DNA of 64,000 nucleotides from Tardiphaga sp. (GCA_030147505.1 JASBVG010000096.1:31869-95868), one strand, 5' to 3'; positions 32,445 to 41,111 are shown, counted from the stretch's first letter. The notes: generated from the sequence alone by a model not told the origin. Program-made: numbers and translations.

Positions 32445-34109
32445 ATGGCCGCTGCCGATACACAGACGGGGAAGCGCTACACCGCGCATGTTGACACCTT
32501 CGCGTGGGACAACATGCCGCCGGCCGACCAGCTGCCGGAATTCACCTTCACGCGCCCCGAATTTCACTATCCCGAGCGCATCAATTGCGTGGTGCCGTTT
32601 CTCGATCGCTGGGTTGCGGAAGGGCGCGGCGATGCGATGTGCATGATCGGCCCGAACGAGAGCTACACCTATCGCCAGCTTTATGAGCTGGTGAACAGGA
32701 TCAGCAATGTGCTGGTGAACAAGCTGGGCCTTGTACCCGGCGGCCGCGTGCTGCTGCGCTCCGCCAATAATCCGATGATGGTCGCGGCCTATCTCGCCAT
32801 CATCAAGGCCGGAGGCGTCTGCGTCGCTACCATGCCTCTGCTGCGCGCCAAGGAACTGATTTATCCAATTCAGAAGGCGAAGATTTCGCTCGCGCTCTGC
32901 GACGGCAAGCTGTCGGACGAGCTCGACAAGGCCGCAGCCTCCGCGCCCGAGCTCAAGCGCGCCGTCTATTGGGGTACCGGCAAGGACGACTCGCTGGAAG
33001 CGCTGATCGCGGACGCGAGCCCCGAATTCAAGGCCATCGATACCGCGGCGGACGACATCTGCCTGGTCGCCTTCACCTCGGGCACCACGGGCGATCCGAA
33101 GGGCACCATGCATTTCCATCGCGATATGCTTGCGGTGTGCGACGGCTTCGCCCGTAATGTGCTGCGTGCCTCAAAGGATGATCGCTTCATCGGCTCGGCA
33201 CCGCTCGCTTTCACGTTCGGCTTCGGCGGCGTGCTGTTCCCGCTGCATATCGGCGCGTCCTTCGTGGTGCCGGAGAAGTCCACGCCGGACGATCTCGCGC
33301 TGGAGATCGCCAGGCACAAGGTCACGGTCTGCTTCACCGCGCCCACCGCCTATCGTGCCATTCTCGGCAAGATCGATAGTTACGATCTCTCCTCGCTGCG
33401 CAAATGTGTTTCGGCTGGCGAGACCCTGCCCAAAGGAACGTTCGATGCCTGGTACAAGGCGACCGGCATCAAGCTGATGGACGGCATCGGCGGCACCGAG
33501 ATGCTGCACATCTTCATCTGCGCGATCGAGGAGGAGATTCGTCCGGGTTCCACCGGCAAGCCGGTGCCGGGCTATGAGGCCAAGATCGTCGATGACAACG
33601 GCAATGACGTGATGCCGGGCACCATGGGCCGCCTCGCGGTGCGTGGCCCGACCGGCTGCAAATACATGGCCGATCCGCGCCAGACCAAATATGTCCAGAA
33701 TGGCTGGAACCTGACCGGCGACACTTTCGTGATGGATGAGGACGGTTACTTCTGGTACCAGTCCCGTTCCGACGACATGATCGTCTCGTCCGGCTACAAC
33801 ATTGCCGGTCCCGATGTCGAAGCCGCGCTTCTTACTCATGATGCGGTGGCAGAAGCCGGTGTCGTCGGTTGTCCCGATGCGGATCGCGGTATGATCGTGA
33901 AGGCTTATGTCGTGCTGGCGGCGGGCCATGCGGCGAGCGATGCGTTGGTGGCGGAGTTGCAGAGCCACGTCAAACGTGAGATTGCGCCGTACAAATATCC
34001 GCGCGCGATCGAGTTCGTGCAGCAGCTTCCGAAGACGCAGACGGGCAAGTTGCAGCGCTTTGCGCTGCGCAAGCTGGCTGCAGAGACGGCATCCGTCGCG
34101 GCAGCCTGA
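32445..34109 (+). CDS. Benzoate-CoA ligase family protein, probably 2-aminobenzoate-CoA ligase
   Basis: 554 residues, AMP-forming. P-loop FTSGTTGDPKGTMHFHRD, then MDGIGGTEMLHIF (the benzoate-CoA-ligase form of the A5 motif), GYNIAGPDVEAALL and the catalytic Lys in TQTGKLQRFALRK. The N-terminus with DTFAWDNMPP resembles 2-aminobenzoate-CoA ligases. It converts an aromatic acid, ATP and CoA to aroyl-CoA, the substrate of the fusion hydroxylase at 21561. GGAG precedes the ATG; operator i lies 45 bp upstream. The RidA gene follows by 31 bp. Benzoate or salicylate are alternative substrates. Confidence 0.88.
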   Translation: MAAADTQTGKRYTAHVDTFAWDNMPPADQLPEFTFTRPEFHYPERINCVVPFLDRWVAEGRGDAMCMIGPNESYTYRQLYELVNRISNVLVNKLGLVPGGRVLLRSANNPMMVAAYLAIIKAGGVCVATMPLLRAKELIYPIQKAKISLALCDGKLSDELDKAAASAPELKRAVYWGTGKDDSLEALIADASPEFKAIDTAADDICLVAFTSGTTGDPKGTMHFHRDMLAVCDGFARNVLRASKDDRFIGSAPLAFTFGFGGVLFPLHIGASFVVPEKSTPDDLALEIARHKVTVCFTAPTAYRAILGKIDSYDLSSLRKCVSAGETLPKGTFDAWYKATGIKLMDGIGGTEMLHIFICAIEEEIRPGSTGKPVPGYEAKIVDDNGNDVMPGTMGRLAVRGPTGCKYMADPRQTKYVQNGWNLTGDTFVMDEDGYFWYQSRSDDMIVSSGYNIAGPDVEAALLTHDAVAEAGVVGCPDADRGMIVKAYVVLAAGHAASDALVAELQSHVKREIAPYKYPRAIEFVQQLPKTQTGKLQRFALRKLAAETASVAAA

Positions 34110-34140
34110 GATGACCATTTGAATTGAGGAGTATTACCCG

Positions 34141-34599
34141 GTGACGTCACCAAAGGGGCCGACATTGACCGTGATACCAGGCGCGAAGGCCGACAGCGCG
34201 CCGTCCGGCGTGCGTACTCTGCAGCCGAGTGGCTGGCCGAAACCGAAGGGCTATGCCAATGGCATGACCGCAGACGGCCGCATCGTCGTCACCGGCGGCG
34301 TGATCGGCTGGGATGCGGAGGAGAAGCTGCAGCCGGACTTTGTCGGCCAGGTCCGCCAGGCGCTGCAGAACATCAAGGACATCCTCGCCGAGGGCGGCGC
34401 GAGACCCGAACATCTGATGCGCCTCACCTGGTATGTCGTCGATGTCGAAGAGTACATGAGCAACCTGAAAGAGCTGGGCAAAGCCTATCGCGAGGTCTTT
34501 GGCGCGCATTATCCGGCGATGGCTCTGGTGCAGGTGGTGCGGCTCGTGGAGCGCGCCGCGCGCGTGGAGATCGAAGCCACGGCAGTGGTGCCGCGCTGA
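34141..34599 (+). CDS. RidA family (enamine/imine deaminase)
   Basis: 152 residues, starting with GTG at 34141 (GAGGAG 9-14 bp upstream). YjgF/RidA features are GYANGMTADGRIVVTGGVIGW, the SLxNIxxxL-like LQNIKDILAEGGARPEHLMRLTWYV and the C-terminal RVEIEATAVVPR; Arg in AARVEIEA corresponds to the conserved catalytic Arg. The family hydrolyses enamines or imines to ketones and ammonia. Hydroxylation-reduction of 2-aminobenzoyl-CoA yields an enamine, so this protein could carry out the deamination step. It is cotranscribed with the aryl-CoA ligase. Confidence 0.9.
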   Translation: MTSPKGPTLTVIPGAKADSAPSGVRTLQPSGWPKPKGYANGMTADGRIVVTGGVIGWDAEEKLQPDFVGQVRQALQNIKDILAEGGARPEHLMRLTWYVVDVEEYMSNLKELGKAYREVFGAHYPAMALVQVVRLVERAARVEIEATAVVPR

Positions 34600-34608
34600 C
34601 CACACATC

Positions 34609-34758
34609 GTCATTCCGGGGCGCTCGCGACGGCGAGCGAACCCGGAACCTCGACGTTTTCATCACCTCTCTCCACCCGCGAGGACAGAGGTGATCAACAG
34701 ATCGGGATTCCGGGCTCCGTCCCGCCGTCTGCGGCGCCGGTCCGTCCCCGGAATGACA
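34609..34758. repeat. Palindromic intergenic repeat (CATTCCGGGG type), second copy
   Basis: Begins TCGTCATTCCGGGGCGCTCG and ends CGTCCCCGGAATGACAAC, with GGGATTCCGGGCTCCGTCCC in the right half as at 2641-2729. It holds an internal CACCTCTCTCC/GGACAGAGGTG pairing. Confidence 0.6.
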
Positions 34759-34773
34759 ACCTATGGCGAAATT

Positions 34774-34816
34774 GTTCCTATTTTGTTCTTGACGGAATTC
34801 CTGTGGGGATTATTAT
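34774..34816 (+). promoter_or_regulatory. SOS-box promoter (GTTC-N7-GTTC with -35/-10), element A
   Basis: GTTC (34774-34777), seven bases, GTTC (34785-34788): the alphaproteobacterial LexA box. TTGACG (34789-34794) and TATTAT (34811-34816) with a 16-bp spacer form a good sigma-70-type promoter on which LexA would block the -35. It points into the hairpin-rich stretch at 34820-35380. Confidence 0.6.
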
Positions 34817-35391
34817 CCGCCCCGTCCTGCCTCACTGAGAGGGGTGGTTCGCGATCGTCACGATCTGCGAGGCGGGATGCGGTGACGCTCGAAGCGTCAG
34901 GCGGGGAAGGGCGTAACAGGGCGGTGCCGAAAGGCGCTGTGAGTTGCGATCCGGAGACGCTGACGACGATGCGGAGAGCGCCGGCCAAGTCGTGCCGTCC
35001 CAGTGCCAAATGAGGCACGCAAGTGGAGGGTTCTCGGGATCGACCGATCCCGAGAAACAGACTCAACCCAGGGCGTCGATCTCCGCCCGGGAGAGCACGA
35101 AGCAACCGGAAGCAGCATCGCGTGCGGAACGCTGGGCAGTTGCCTGGGGTGTCCGGAAGTCCTGTACGCATTCCCATGCGGAGTACCGCATCGGCGTGCA
35201 GGCCATGGGTGCTTTGGGCACCCGGCGTTCCGCGCGCCCTCTTTTCAAGAGAGGGCGGAAGGAATGCGCACAACTCGGGCGCGTCAGCGCCGCGAGAACG
35301 CGATCGCGTGGGTTTTGGACATGACCGATTTCAGGAATGACGGGGCTGTTTGACAGGTCGAACAGGAAACGACGCGCCGCGGCGCGTGATC
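34817..35391 (+). other. Hairpin-rich gene-free stretch downstream of the SOS-like promoter (candidate structured RNA)
   Basis: About 575 bp. The frames that stay open have Arg/Pro/Ser-rich, low-complexity translations and no ribosome sites, so I do not call a protein. Folding elements are TGACGCT-CGA-AGCGTCA (34880s), a perfect 12-bp stem TTCTCGGGATCG / CGATCCCGAGAA at 35031-35056, and CCTCTTTTCAAGAGAGG near 35240. It resembles sequence I recall as multi-copy in related genomes, often mis-annotated as hypothetical proteins. It may be a structured RNA or the remnant of a mobile element. Confidence 0.5.
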
Positions 35392-35552
35392 TCCCTCCCC
35401 GGAGCGCAGCGAATGGGGAGGGTGGCGCGTAGCGCCGGGTGGGGTTTCTCCCCACGGCAGGACGTCACGTGGGGAGACACCCCACCCGTCTCGAAGCTCG
35501 CTGAACGCTCGCCTCGATCCATCCTCCCCAGTCGCTGCGCTCCGGGGAGGGA
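35392..35552. repeat. MITE-like inverted-repeat element, copy 3
   Basis: Arms TCCCTCCCCGGAGCGCAGCG...GGGAGGGTGG and CCATCCTCCCC...TCCGGGGAGGGA. The interior CCCACCCGTCTCGAAGCTCG, followed by CTGAACGC, is shared with 3341-3522 in the same orientation. It ends 12 bp from the AraC stop. Confidence 0.8.
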
Positions 35553-35564
35553 CAAGAAAGTCTC

Positions 35565-36371
35565 TCACTTTGTCGCCGCAAATTCCGTCGGGCTCTTTCC
35601 CGTCACTTGCCGAAACGCATGCGAGAATGCCGGAAAGCTTGCATAGCCGAGATCCGACGCCAGTTGTTTCATCGGGATATTGCCATTCACCGACAGCCGC
35701 TCGATCGCCGCTTCGATGCGCGCCCGCTGGCACCAGCTCTTGAAGCTCAGTTGCGTTTCTGCCGAGAACAGGCGTGACAGCGTACGTGTCGATGTCCCCA
35801 CCATCTGGGCCAGCGTCTCGATCTCGTAATTGCGCGTGGGATCGGCGAGTACGATTTCCGCTGCGCGGCGGCAGCGCGGCTCCTGCGGCAGCGGCATGAA
35901 GGTGGTGGGATCGCCGGCCTGCTGCAATTCGAGCAATGCCAGCCGGATCAACAGATCCACGCGCACGGGATCGCTCCTCCCATCGAACAGCGCGAGGATG
36001 GCTTCATGCAGCAGGCGCGACACGCGGACGACGAATTCGGATGCCAGCGCAGCGTTGGGATCCTGCGCCAGCCGCTCGGTGTTGAAATAGAGCGAGCGCA
36101 TCTCGATATCGGCGAGCACGTCGATGGCGTGCGGCAGATGTGCCGGCACCCACACCGCGCGATCCGGCGGCACCAGCCAGCGGCCTTTCGGCGTTGTCAC
36201 CTGCATGGTGCCTGCGGCGGCATAGACGAGCTGGGCCTCGCGATGCGCGTGCGTGTCGAGGCGTGTTCCCTTGGGATAGCGGGTGGCCAGCATATGGGCA
36301 CCATCCGCCGTGGACCGGCGGCGGTCCGAGAGCGGTAGAATTGGCGTTTCCACGATAGTCATTGGCGACAT
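35565..36371 (-). CDS. AraC-family transcriptional regulator (cupin N-domain)
   Basis: 268 residues from the ATG at 36371 (GGAG about 9 bp upstream). The frame is open much further back, but that part lies antisense to the MFS gene. The N-terminal cupin (THAHREAQLVYAAAGTMQVTT, PPDRAVWVPAHLPHAI) is followed by the double HTH (YEIETLAQMVGTSTRTLSRLF and MKQLASDLGYASFPAFSHAF). It is divergent from the MFS transporter by 54 bp and probably controls it, as in many AraC-efflux pairs. Confidence 0.9.
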   Translation of the reverse strand: MSPMTIVETPILPLSDRRRSTADGAHMLATRYPKGTRLDTHAHREAQLVYAAAGTMQVTTPKGRWLVPPDRAVWVPAHLPHAIDVLADIEMRSLYFNTERLAQDPNAALASEFVVRVSRLLHEAILALFDGRSDPVRVDLLIRLALLELQQAGDPTTFMPLPQEPRCRRAAEIVLADPTRNYEIETLAQMVGTSTRTLSRLFSAETQLSFKSWCQRARIEAAIERLSVNGNIPMKQLASDLGYASFPAFSHAFRQVTGKSPTEFAATK

Positions 36372-36425
36372 CCCGATGTGCTCCATGCTTATAACGGCAT
36401 CACAGGTCACGTTGGAAATCGATTC

Positions 36426-37598
36426 ATGAACTCGCCAGCTCGCGTCATCACTCTCGTTAATGTCGCCCACTTCATCGATCACTATGCGATGCTGATTTTC
36501 GCAGCGGCGGTGCTCGTCATGGGCTCGTCCATGAACATGACCTATACGGAACTGCTGCCCTACGCGACGCCGGGCTTCGTGGCCTTCGGCGCGGGATCGC
36601 TGTTCACCGGCTGGCTCGGTGATCGCTGGAGCCGTCGCCACATGATGGTGATCTTCTTCTATGGCATCGGCCTGTCGATGATTTCGGTCGGCCTCGTGCA
36701 GACTCCGCTGCAGCTCGGCGCGGCTCTGTTCGCGGTCGGCCTGTTCGCTTCGATCTATCATCCGGTCGGCACTGCGATGATCGTCTCCTATGCCGACAAG
36801 CTCGGCCGCGAGATGGGTGTCAACGGCGTGTTCGGCAATTTCGGTGTCGCATCGTCGGCACTGATCACAGGGGCGATCGGCCAGTTCCTCGGCTGGCGCT
36901 GGGCCTTCATCATTCCCGGCGTTATCACCATCGCTGCCGGCGTCGTGTTCATGATGCAGGTCGCGCATGAGGATCGCTCCGGCTTCAAGCAGGCCGCCGC
37001 GCAGGCGCGCGTCGCGAAGTCCGATATGTGGCGCGTGATCGTTGCTCTGCTGGTGACGGTGGTCGCCATTTCCACCGTGTTCAACGCCATCACCATCGCG
37101 CTGCCAAAGCTGTTTGCAGAGCGGCTGTCGGACGTCACGCACAGTCCGGCACTGCTCGGCATCATCGCTGCGGGCGTCTATGTGTTCGGTGCGCTGACGC
37201 AGTACAATATCGGCTGGCTGATCGATCGCTATTCACTCAAGACGGTGTGCCTGCCGCTCTCGCTCCTGCTGGCGCCATTCCTGTACTTCGCCGCCACCAT
37301 GTCGAACGTGTCGTTGATCCTCGTCGCCATCGGCGTCATCGTCGGGCTGTTCGGCCAGATCACGGTCAATGAAACCATCGTCGGGAAATATACCGCGGAG
37401 GAATGGCGTTCGCGGGCCTATGCGGTGCGCTATTTCGTCGGCTTCACTGCCGCCGGCGCCTCGGTCGGCCTGGTCGCCTGGCTGTACGAACTCGGCGGCT
37501 TCATGCTGATGTTGCACGCCTTCGCCGGTCTCTCGGTTCTGGTCATTATCGCGGCCCTGATCCTGCCGCCGGAACTACCAGCGGAAACACCGAGCTGA
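36426..37598 (+). CDS. MFS transporter
   Basis: 390 residues with 12 predicted membrane segments. The loop 2-3 motif is GWLGDRWSRRHMMVIFF, and the second half starts near VIVALLVTVVAISTVFNA. FASIYHPVGTAMIVSYADKLG resembles FSR-type exporters. The start at 36426 is chosen because upstream codons overlap the regulator's start region. Likely a drug or metabolite exporter under the divergent AraC regulator. The substrate is unknown. Confidence 0.88.
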   Translation: MNSPARVITLVNVAHFIDHYAMLIFAAAVLVMGSSMNMTYTELLPYATPGFVAFGAGSLFTGWLGDRWSRRHMMVIFFYGIGLSMISVGLVQTPLQLGAALFAVGLFASIYHPVGTAMIVSYADKLGREMGVNGVFGNFGVASSALITGAIGQFLGWRWAFIIPGVITIAAGVVFMMQVAHEDRSGFKQAAAQARVAKSDMWRVIVALLVTVVAISTVFNAITIALPKLFAERLSDVTHSPALLGIIAAGVYVFGALTQYNIGWLIDRYSLKTVCLPLSLLLAPFLYFAATMSNVSLILVAIGVIVGLFGQITVNETIVGKYTAEEWRSRAYAVRYFVGFTAAGASVGLVAWLYELGGFMLMLHAFAGLSVLVIIAALILPPELPAETPS

Positions 37599-37809
37599 TC
37601 CTTCACGAATTTACTTGGCGTACGTTGCGGTGCGGTATAAATAAAGCTGAGTTCTCCCTGCGTGCCATTAGGGCCGGGGTCGACTAGCTTATTGCTTTTC
37701 GCGCAGCCTTCGTCGCCAGTCGTTTTCCGTGGATCAACACGGGAATGTGTCGCGTTTTGAGGTGTTGCATCGCTGAGCAAAGATTCCCGATGTCGGAAAC
37801 ATTGCTGCG

Positions 37810-38925
37810 TTGTCAGGACCCATCGTGCTGGACTCATCTGCAGACTTTGAAACGCTCATCGACGAGATCTATGAAGCGAGCGTGGTGGCCGATCGCTGGC
37901 CGCTGCTGCTCGATCATCTCGCGGCCGTTGCCGATGGCGAGGGGGCACTGATCTTTGCTGCCGCGCCTGGCATTCCGCGCTGGCTATCATCGGAACGTAT
38001 CCACGATCGCGTTGAGCGCTGGACCCGCGGTCCCTATGCACAGCGCAATCCACGCAGCGAGCGGCTTATACCCAATACCGAAGCCCGGTTTCTCACCGAT
38101 CTCGATCGCTTCACCGAAGCGGAGCTCGACGCCGAGCCGTTCTATCGCGAGTTCCTGCGTCCCAGCGGTCTCGGCTGGTGTGTCGGCACGACGATCCGGT
38201 CGCCCGCAGGCGATGCGCTCGTGGTGTCGATTGAGAAGGCTTTTGCCAAGGGACCGGTCGAGCGGCCCATCGCGGAAAAACTGGACATCCTGCGTCCGCA
38301 TCTTGCGCGCGCTGCAGTGCTGTCCGGCCGCCTCGGTTTCGAACGTGCGCGGATTGCTGTCGACACCCTGGATCTGATCGGCCTCCCGGCCGCGGCGGTC
38401 TCCCATACGGGCAGGGCGGTGGCGGCCAATTCCGGCTTTCTGTCGCTCGGCCCGGCCGTTCAGTTGGGAGCGAACGATCAGGTCCAGTTCACATCGCCCG
38501 CGGCGCAGATCATGTTCAGGGAAGCACTGGCTGTGCCGTCGTCGCTCACCAAGGCCGGCCGGTCGATTCCCGTCGCCGGCAGCGAGGCGAATGCGCCATT
38601 CATCGCCCACGTCCTGCCACTGCGTCTTTCGGGTCTGGATCTGTTTGCGGGCGCCGTGTCCATCGTATTTCTCACACCGGTGACGGAGCAACGCAGCCCG
38701 GGGCCGGAATTGCTGCAGGCCCTGTTCGATCTCACCCCGGCGGAAGCGCGGATCGCCAGTCTGGTGATCGACGGCAAGTCCGTGGATTCGATCTCCAAAA
38801 TCCAGAGCGTGAGCCTGAACACCGTACGGACGCAGTTGAAATCGGTGTTCATGAAGACCGGTGTCGATCGCCAGGTCGATCTTGTTCGCCTGCTCGGACA
38901 ACGCCAAGGCCAACCGAGGCCCTGA
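37810..38925 (+). CDS. LuxR-type HTH regulator with N-terminal sensor region
   Basis: 371 residues if read from the TTG at 37810; a GTG at 37825 with AGGA 7 bp before it is an equally likely start. The C-terminal 65 residues form a LuxR/GerE HTH (LTPAEARIASLVIDGKSVDS, NTVRTQLKSVFMKTG). The N-terminal 280 residues are soluble and unmatched to a sensor family I can name. Bradyrhizobium relatives carry many such orphans. A strong terminator follows 11 bp after the stop. Confidence 0.82.
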   Translation: MSGPIVLDSSADFETLIDEIYEASVVADRWPLLLDHLAAVADGEGALIFAAAPGIPRWLSSERIHDRVERWTRGPYAQRNPRSERLIPNTEARFLTDLDRFTEAELDAEPFYREFLRPSGLGWCVGTTIRSPAGDALVVSIEKAFAKGPVERPIAEKLDILRPHLARAAVLSGRLGFERARIAVDTLDLIGLPAAAVSHTGRAVAANSGFLSLGPAVQLGANDQVQFTSPAAQIMFREALAVPSSLTKAGRSIPVAGSEANAPFIAHVLPLRLSGLDLFAGAVSIVFLTPVTEQRSPGPELLQALFDLTPAEARIASLVIDGKSVDSISKIQSVSLNTVRTQLKSVFMKTGVDRQVDLVRLLGQRQGQPRP

Positions 38926-38935
38926 AGAAAAGAAA

Positions 38936-38965
38936 AAGGCCGGCGATCACGCCGGCCTTATCCTC
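38936..38965 (+). terminator. Rho-independent-type terminator after the LuxR gene
   Basis: AAGGCCGGCG (38936-38945), loop ATCA, CGCCGGCCTT (38950-38959), then ATCCTCATT. A perfect 10-bp GC-rich stem, preceded by an A-run that would also serve the other strand. Confidence 0.8.
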
Positions 38966-39195
38966 ATTATTGCCACTCAAAAGATCTGCGTCGTCAATAT
39001 ATGGTCCGCCAAAGCGGTAATTTGAAACCGTAAGAGCTGCTGGCGCAGCACCAGAATTGAGGCGCTCTGGTATCGAAGTAGGCTATTGCGCAATGTGAAG
39101 CGTCACCAATTTGGGTGAAATTCACCGAATTATTTGACTGAGCGTCTCATTTGCTGATGCGATGCGAATTTTCGAGGCGCAGGATTTCTGAGCCG

Positions 39196-39405
39196 TCATT
39201 CGATCCGCGGCAGGCGCCAGCCGATCACCTGAGCTTCGACAAGGTCGCCAGTCACCGCATTCCGCCATTGTCCGCCTGTGTGAATGCAGGCAAAGGGAAG
39301 GAGATAGGTGCCGCTTTTGTCTTCGCACAACACCTGTACCGGCTCGTCGGGCGGCGGGACGCCCTGACCGTCGAATTCCGCCAGCCGTTGATCGCGTGTC
39401 ACCAT
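39196..39405 (-). CDS. Small hypothetical protein
   Basis: 69 residues from the ATG at 39405, with AGGAG 6 bp before it. MVTRDQRLAEFDGQGVPPPD and CEDKSGTYLLPFACIHTGGQW suggest a small soluble domain; no signal or membrane segment. I do not recognise the family. An upstream in-frame start at 39537 would overlap the divergent secreted-protein gene and has no ribosome site. Confidence 0.6.
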   Translation of the reverse strand: MVTRDQRLAEFDGQGVPPPDEPVQVLCEDKSGTYLLPFACIHTGGQWRNAVTGDLVEAQVIGWRLPRIE

Positions 39406-39521
39406 GGGTGCTCCTGCGGAAGGAACGGCACCGCGCCTGTGTGGTTCCCGCCGGGGGCCGATTGACAGTCGGTTACGAACACCGTTGCTCTCTTGCTCTG
39501 ACATCGGCGAAAGGATAGGCA

Positions 39522-39878
39522 ATGCGCGGCCGTGCACTTTTTACTCTGACTCTCGTTGTTTTGGGCAGCACTGCAGCAGTGGGGCAGGATGTACCCGGCA
39601 TCGAGATTTGCACGGCCGAGAAGACCATGGAGCGACGCACCGGTTGTCTGCAGAGCAATGTCAATTTCCTGCAGCAGACGCTTGGCAAGCTGCGGCTTGA
39701 TCAGCAACAGCGTCTCGATGCCGCCAATCGCCAGATCGACGCATTGAAGGCGACGGTCACGGGTTTGCAAAAGACGGTCGATGAAATGCAGGCAGCCCAG
39801 AAGGCTGCAGCGCCCGCGAAGGGAGCGCCGGCGCCCGCGAAGGATGGGACGCCGGCGACGAAGGATGGTGCAAAGTAG
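39522..39878 (+). CDS. Small secreted coiled-coil hypothetical protein
   Basis: 118 residues. A signal peptide spans 1-21 (LTLVVLGSTAAVGQ). Two Cys follow (ICTAEK and GCLQSN, 14 residues apart), then a heptad-patterned helix from about residue 45 to 90 (LDAANRQIDALKATVTGLQK) and a tail with the repeated APAKG/APAKDG and TPATKDG. It is probably periplasmic. Gene family and function are not recognised. It converges with the ABC binding-protein gene 12 bp away. Confidence 0.7.
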   Translation: MRGRALFTLTLVVLGSTAAVGQDVPGIEICTAEKTMERRTGCLQSNVNFLQQTLGKLRLDQQQRLDAANRQIDALKATVTGLQKTVDEMQAAQKAAAPAKGAPAPAKDGTPATKDGAK

Positions 39879-39890
39879 TTGCGATGACGC

Positions 39891-41111
39891 TTACGACTCC
39901 TTCTCGCCGGACATCAGCGGACCGAACAGCTCCCAGCTTTCGCCCTTGAAGCGCATCATCTGCAATTGTTCGAGCGGGCTGAAATCGGTCGGGCTGGTCT
40001 TGATCTTGGTGCCCGGCAGATAAATGCCGATTTCCATGTTCAGGTTGGCGGCCTGCTTCATGATGTTCTCGCGGGTGAGGTCGTCGCCGCATTGCTTGAG
40101 CACCTGCACGATGCCTTGAGAGACGCCGTAACCGAACACGGTGGCGCCATCGTCCTTGTCGCCTTCGGGATAATACTTGTCCATGAAGGCGCTCCATTCC
40201 TTCATGCCGGCATCGTCCTTCCATGTCGGATCCTTGGGGTCCTTCATATAGGCGGCGCTGAGCACGTCCTGCGAATTGGCGTAACCGGCGGGCTTCATCA
40301 CGCTGCCGACCGATGCCGATACGTTGGTGACGATGTGGATCGGCTTCCATCCCATCTCGCCGACCTTCTTGATGGCCTGTGCAGCGAATTTCGGTGTAGC
40401 GATATTGATGAAGACGTCGGGATTGGCTGCCTTGATCTGCACGATCTGGGAGTCCACCGTCGGAGAAGCCGTCTCGTAAGGCACTTCGGAGACAATGTAG
40501 TCCTTCAGTTTATCGCCAAAGCCTTCATGTAGGCCGATGAGGTAGTCCTTGCCGAAGTCATCATTGGCATAGAGCACGCCGACCTTTTTGCCGGGATGGT
40601 TCTTCATGATGTATTTTGCATAGATGCGCGCTTCGGCCTGGTAGCTGGGCTGCCATCCCATGGTCCACGGGAAGTTTTTCGGGTCGGCCCATTTCGCTGC
40701 GCCGGTGGAGACGAAAAGCTGCGGTACCTTCTTGGCGTTCATGTATTTCTGTATCGCCGTGTTTCCCGGCGTGCCCAGTGGGTTCAAGATGAACAGCACT
40801 TCGTCATTTTCGACCAGCTTGCGCGCCTGTTCGACAGTTTTCGGTGGCGAATAGCCGTCGTCATACGAAATGAACGTGATCTTGCGGCCGTTGATGCCGC
40901 CTTTCTCGTTGATCATCTTGAAGTAAGCCGCCTCGGTCTTTCCAATGGTGGCGTAGGATGAAGCCGGCCCACTATAGGGCATGATATTGCCGATCTTGAT
41001 TTCGGTATCCGTGGCGCCGGTGTCGTATTTTTTTTGGGCGTGAGCGGTGGTGGTGAGTGCCAAGGCGAAGCAGGCGAGCGTCGTTGCTCGCAGGACTTTC
41101 AAGTCGTGCAT
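39891..41111 (-). CDS. Orphan Liv-type periplasmic binding protein
   Basis: 406 residues from the ATG at 41111 (GGAGGA upstream). The signal peptide ends TTTAHAQKK at about residue 26. The Peripla_BP_6 fold starts EIKIGNIMPYSGPASSYATIG, with NEKGGINGRKI and YSPPKTVEQARKLVE. No ATPase or permease gene accompanies it, so it must share a transporter or act as a sensor. It is probably cotranscribed with the crotonase gene 164 bp upstream on the same strand, or independent. The ligand may be an aromatic or acyl compound, as in other Bradyrhizobium paralogues. Confidence 0.88.
   Translation of the reverse strand: MHDLKVLRATTLACFALALTTTAHAQKKYDTGATDTEIKIGNIMPYSGPASSYATIGKTEAAYFKMINEKGGINGRKITFISYDDGYSPPKTVEQARKLVENDEVLFILNPLGTPGNTAIQKYMNAKKVPQLFVSTGAAKWADPKNFPWTMGWQPSYQAEARIYAKYIMKNHPGKKVGVLYANDDFGKDYLIGLHEGFGDKLKDYIVSEVPYETASPTVDSQIVQIKAANPDVFINIATPKFAAQAIKKVGEMGWKPIHIVTNVSASVGSVMKPAGYANSQDVLSAAYMKDPKDPTWKDDAGMKEWSAFMDKYYPEGDKDDGATVFGYGVSQGIVQVLKQCGDDLTRENIMKQAANLNMEIGIYLPGTKIKTSPTDFSPLEQLQMMRFKGESWELFGPLMSGEKES

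Noticed and set aside
20490..34599. Oxygenolytic ring-cleavage pathway (catechol, protocatechuate or gentisate dioxygenase)
   Set aside because: No extradiol, intradiol or gentisate dioxygenase is encoded here; the two cupins are too short and differ from gentisate dioxygenases, so I favour the CoA-dependent route.
35003..35353. Overlapping small frames (35003-35353, 35023-35340, 34944-35324) in the hairpin-rich stretch
   Set aside because: Three frames open at once, no ribosome sites, low-complexity products; better explained as non-coding repeat or RNA.
36372..37142. 770-bp N-terminal extension of the AraC regulator frame
   Set aside because: It would be read antisense through the MFS gene; the family N-terminus starts near 36371.
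39114..39126. GGTGAAATTCACC palindrome near 39.1 kb
   Set aside because: It is perfect but single, lies downstream of a terminator and has no start codon close by in a fitting direction; probably chance.
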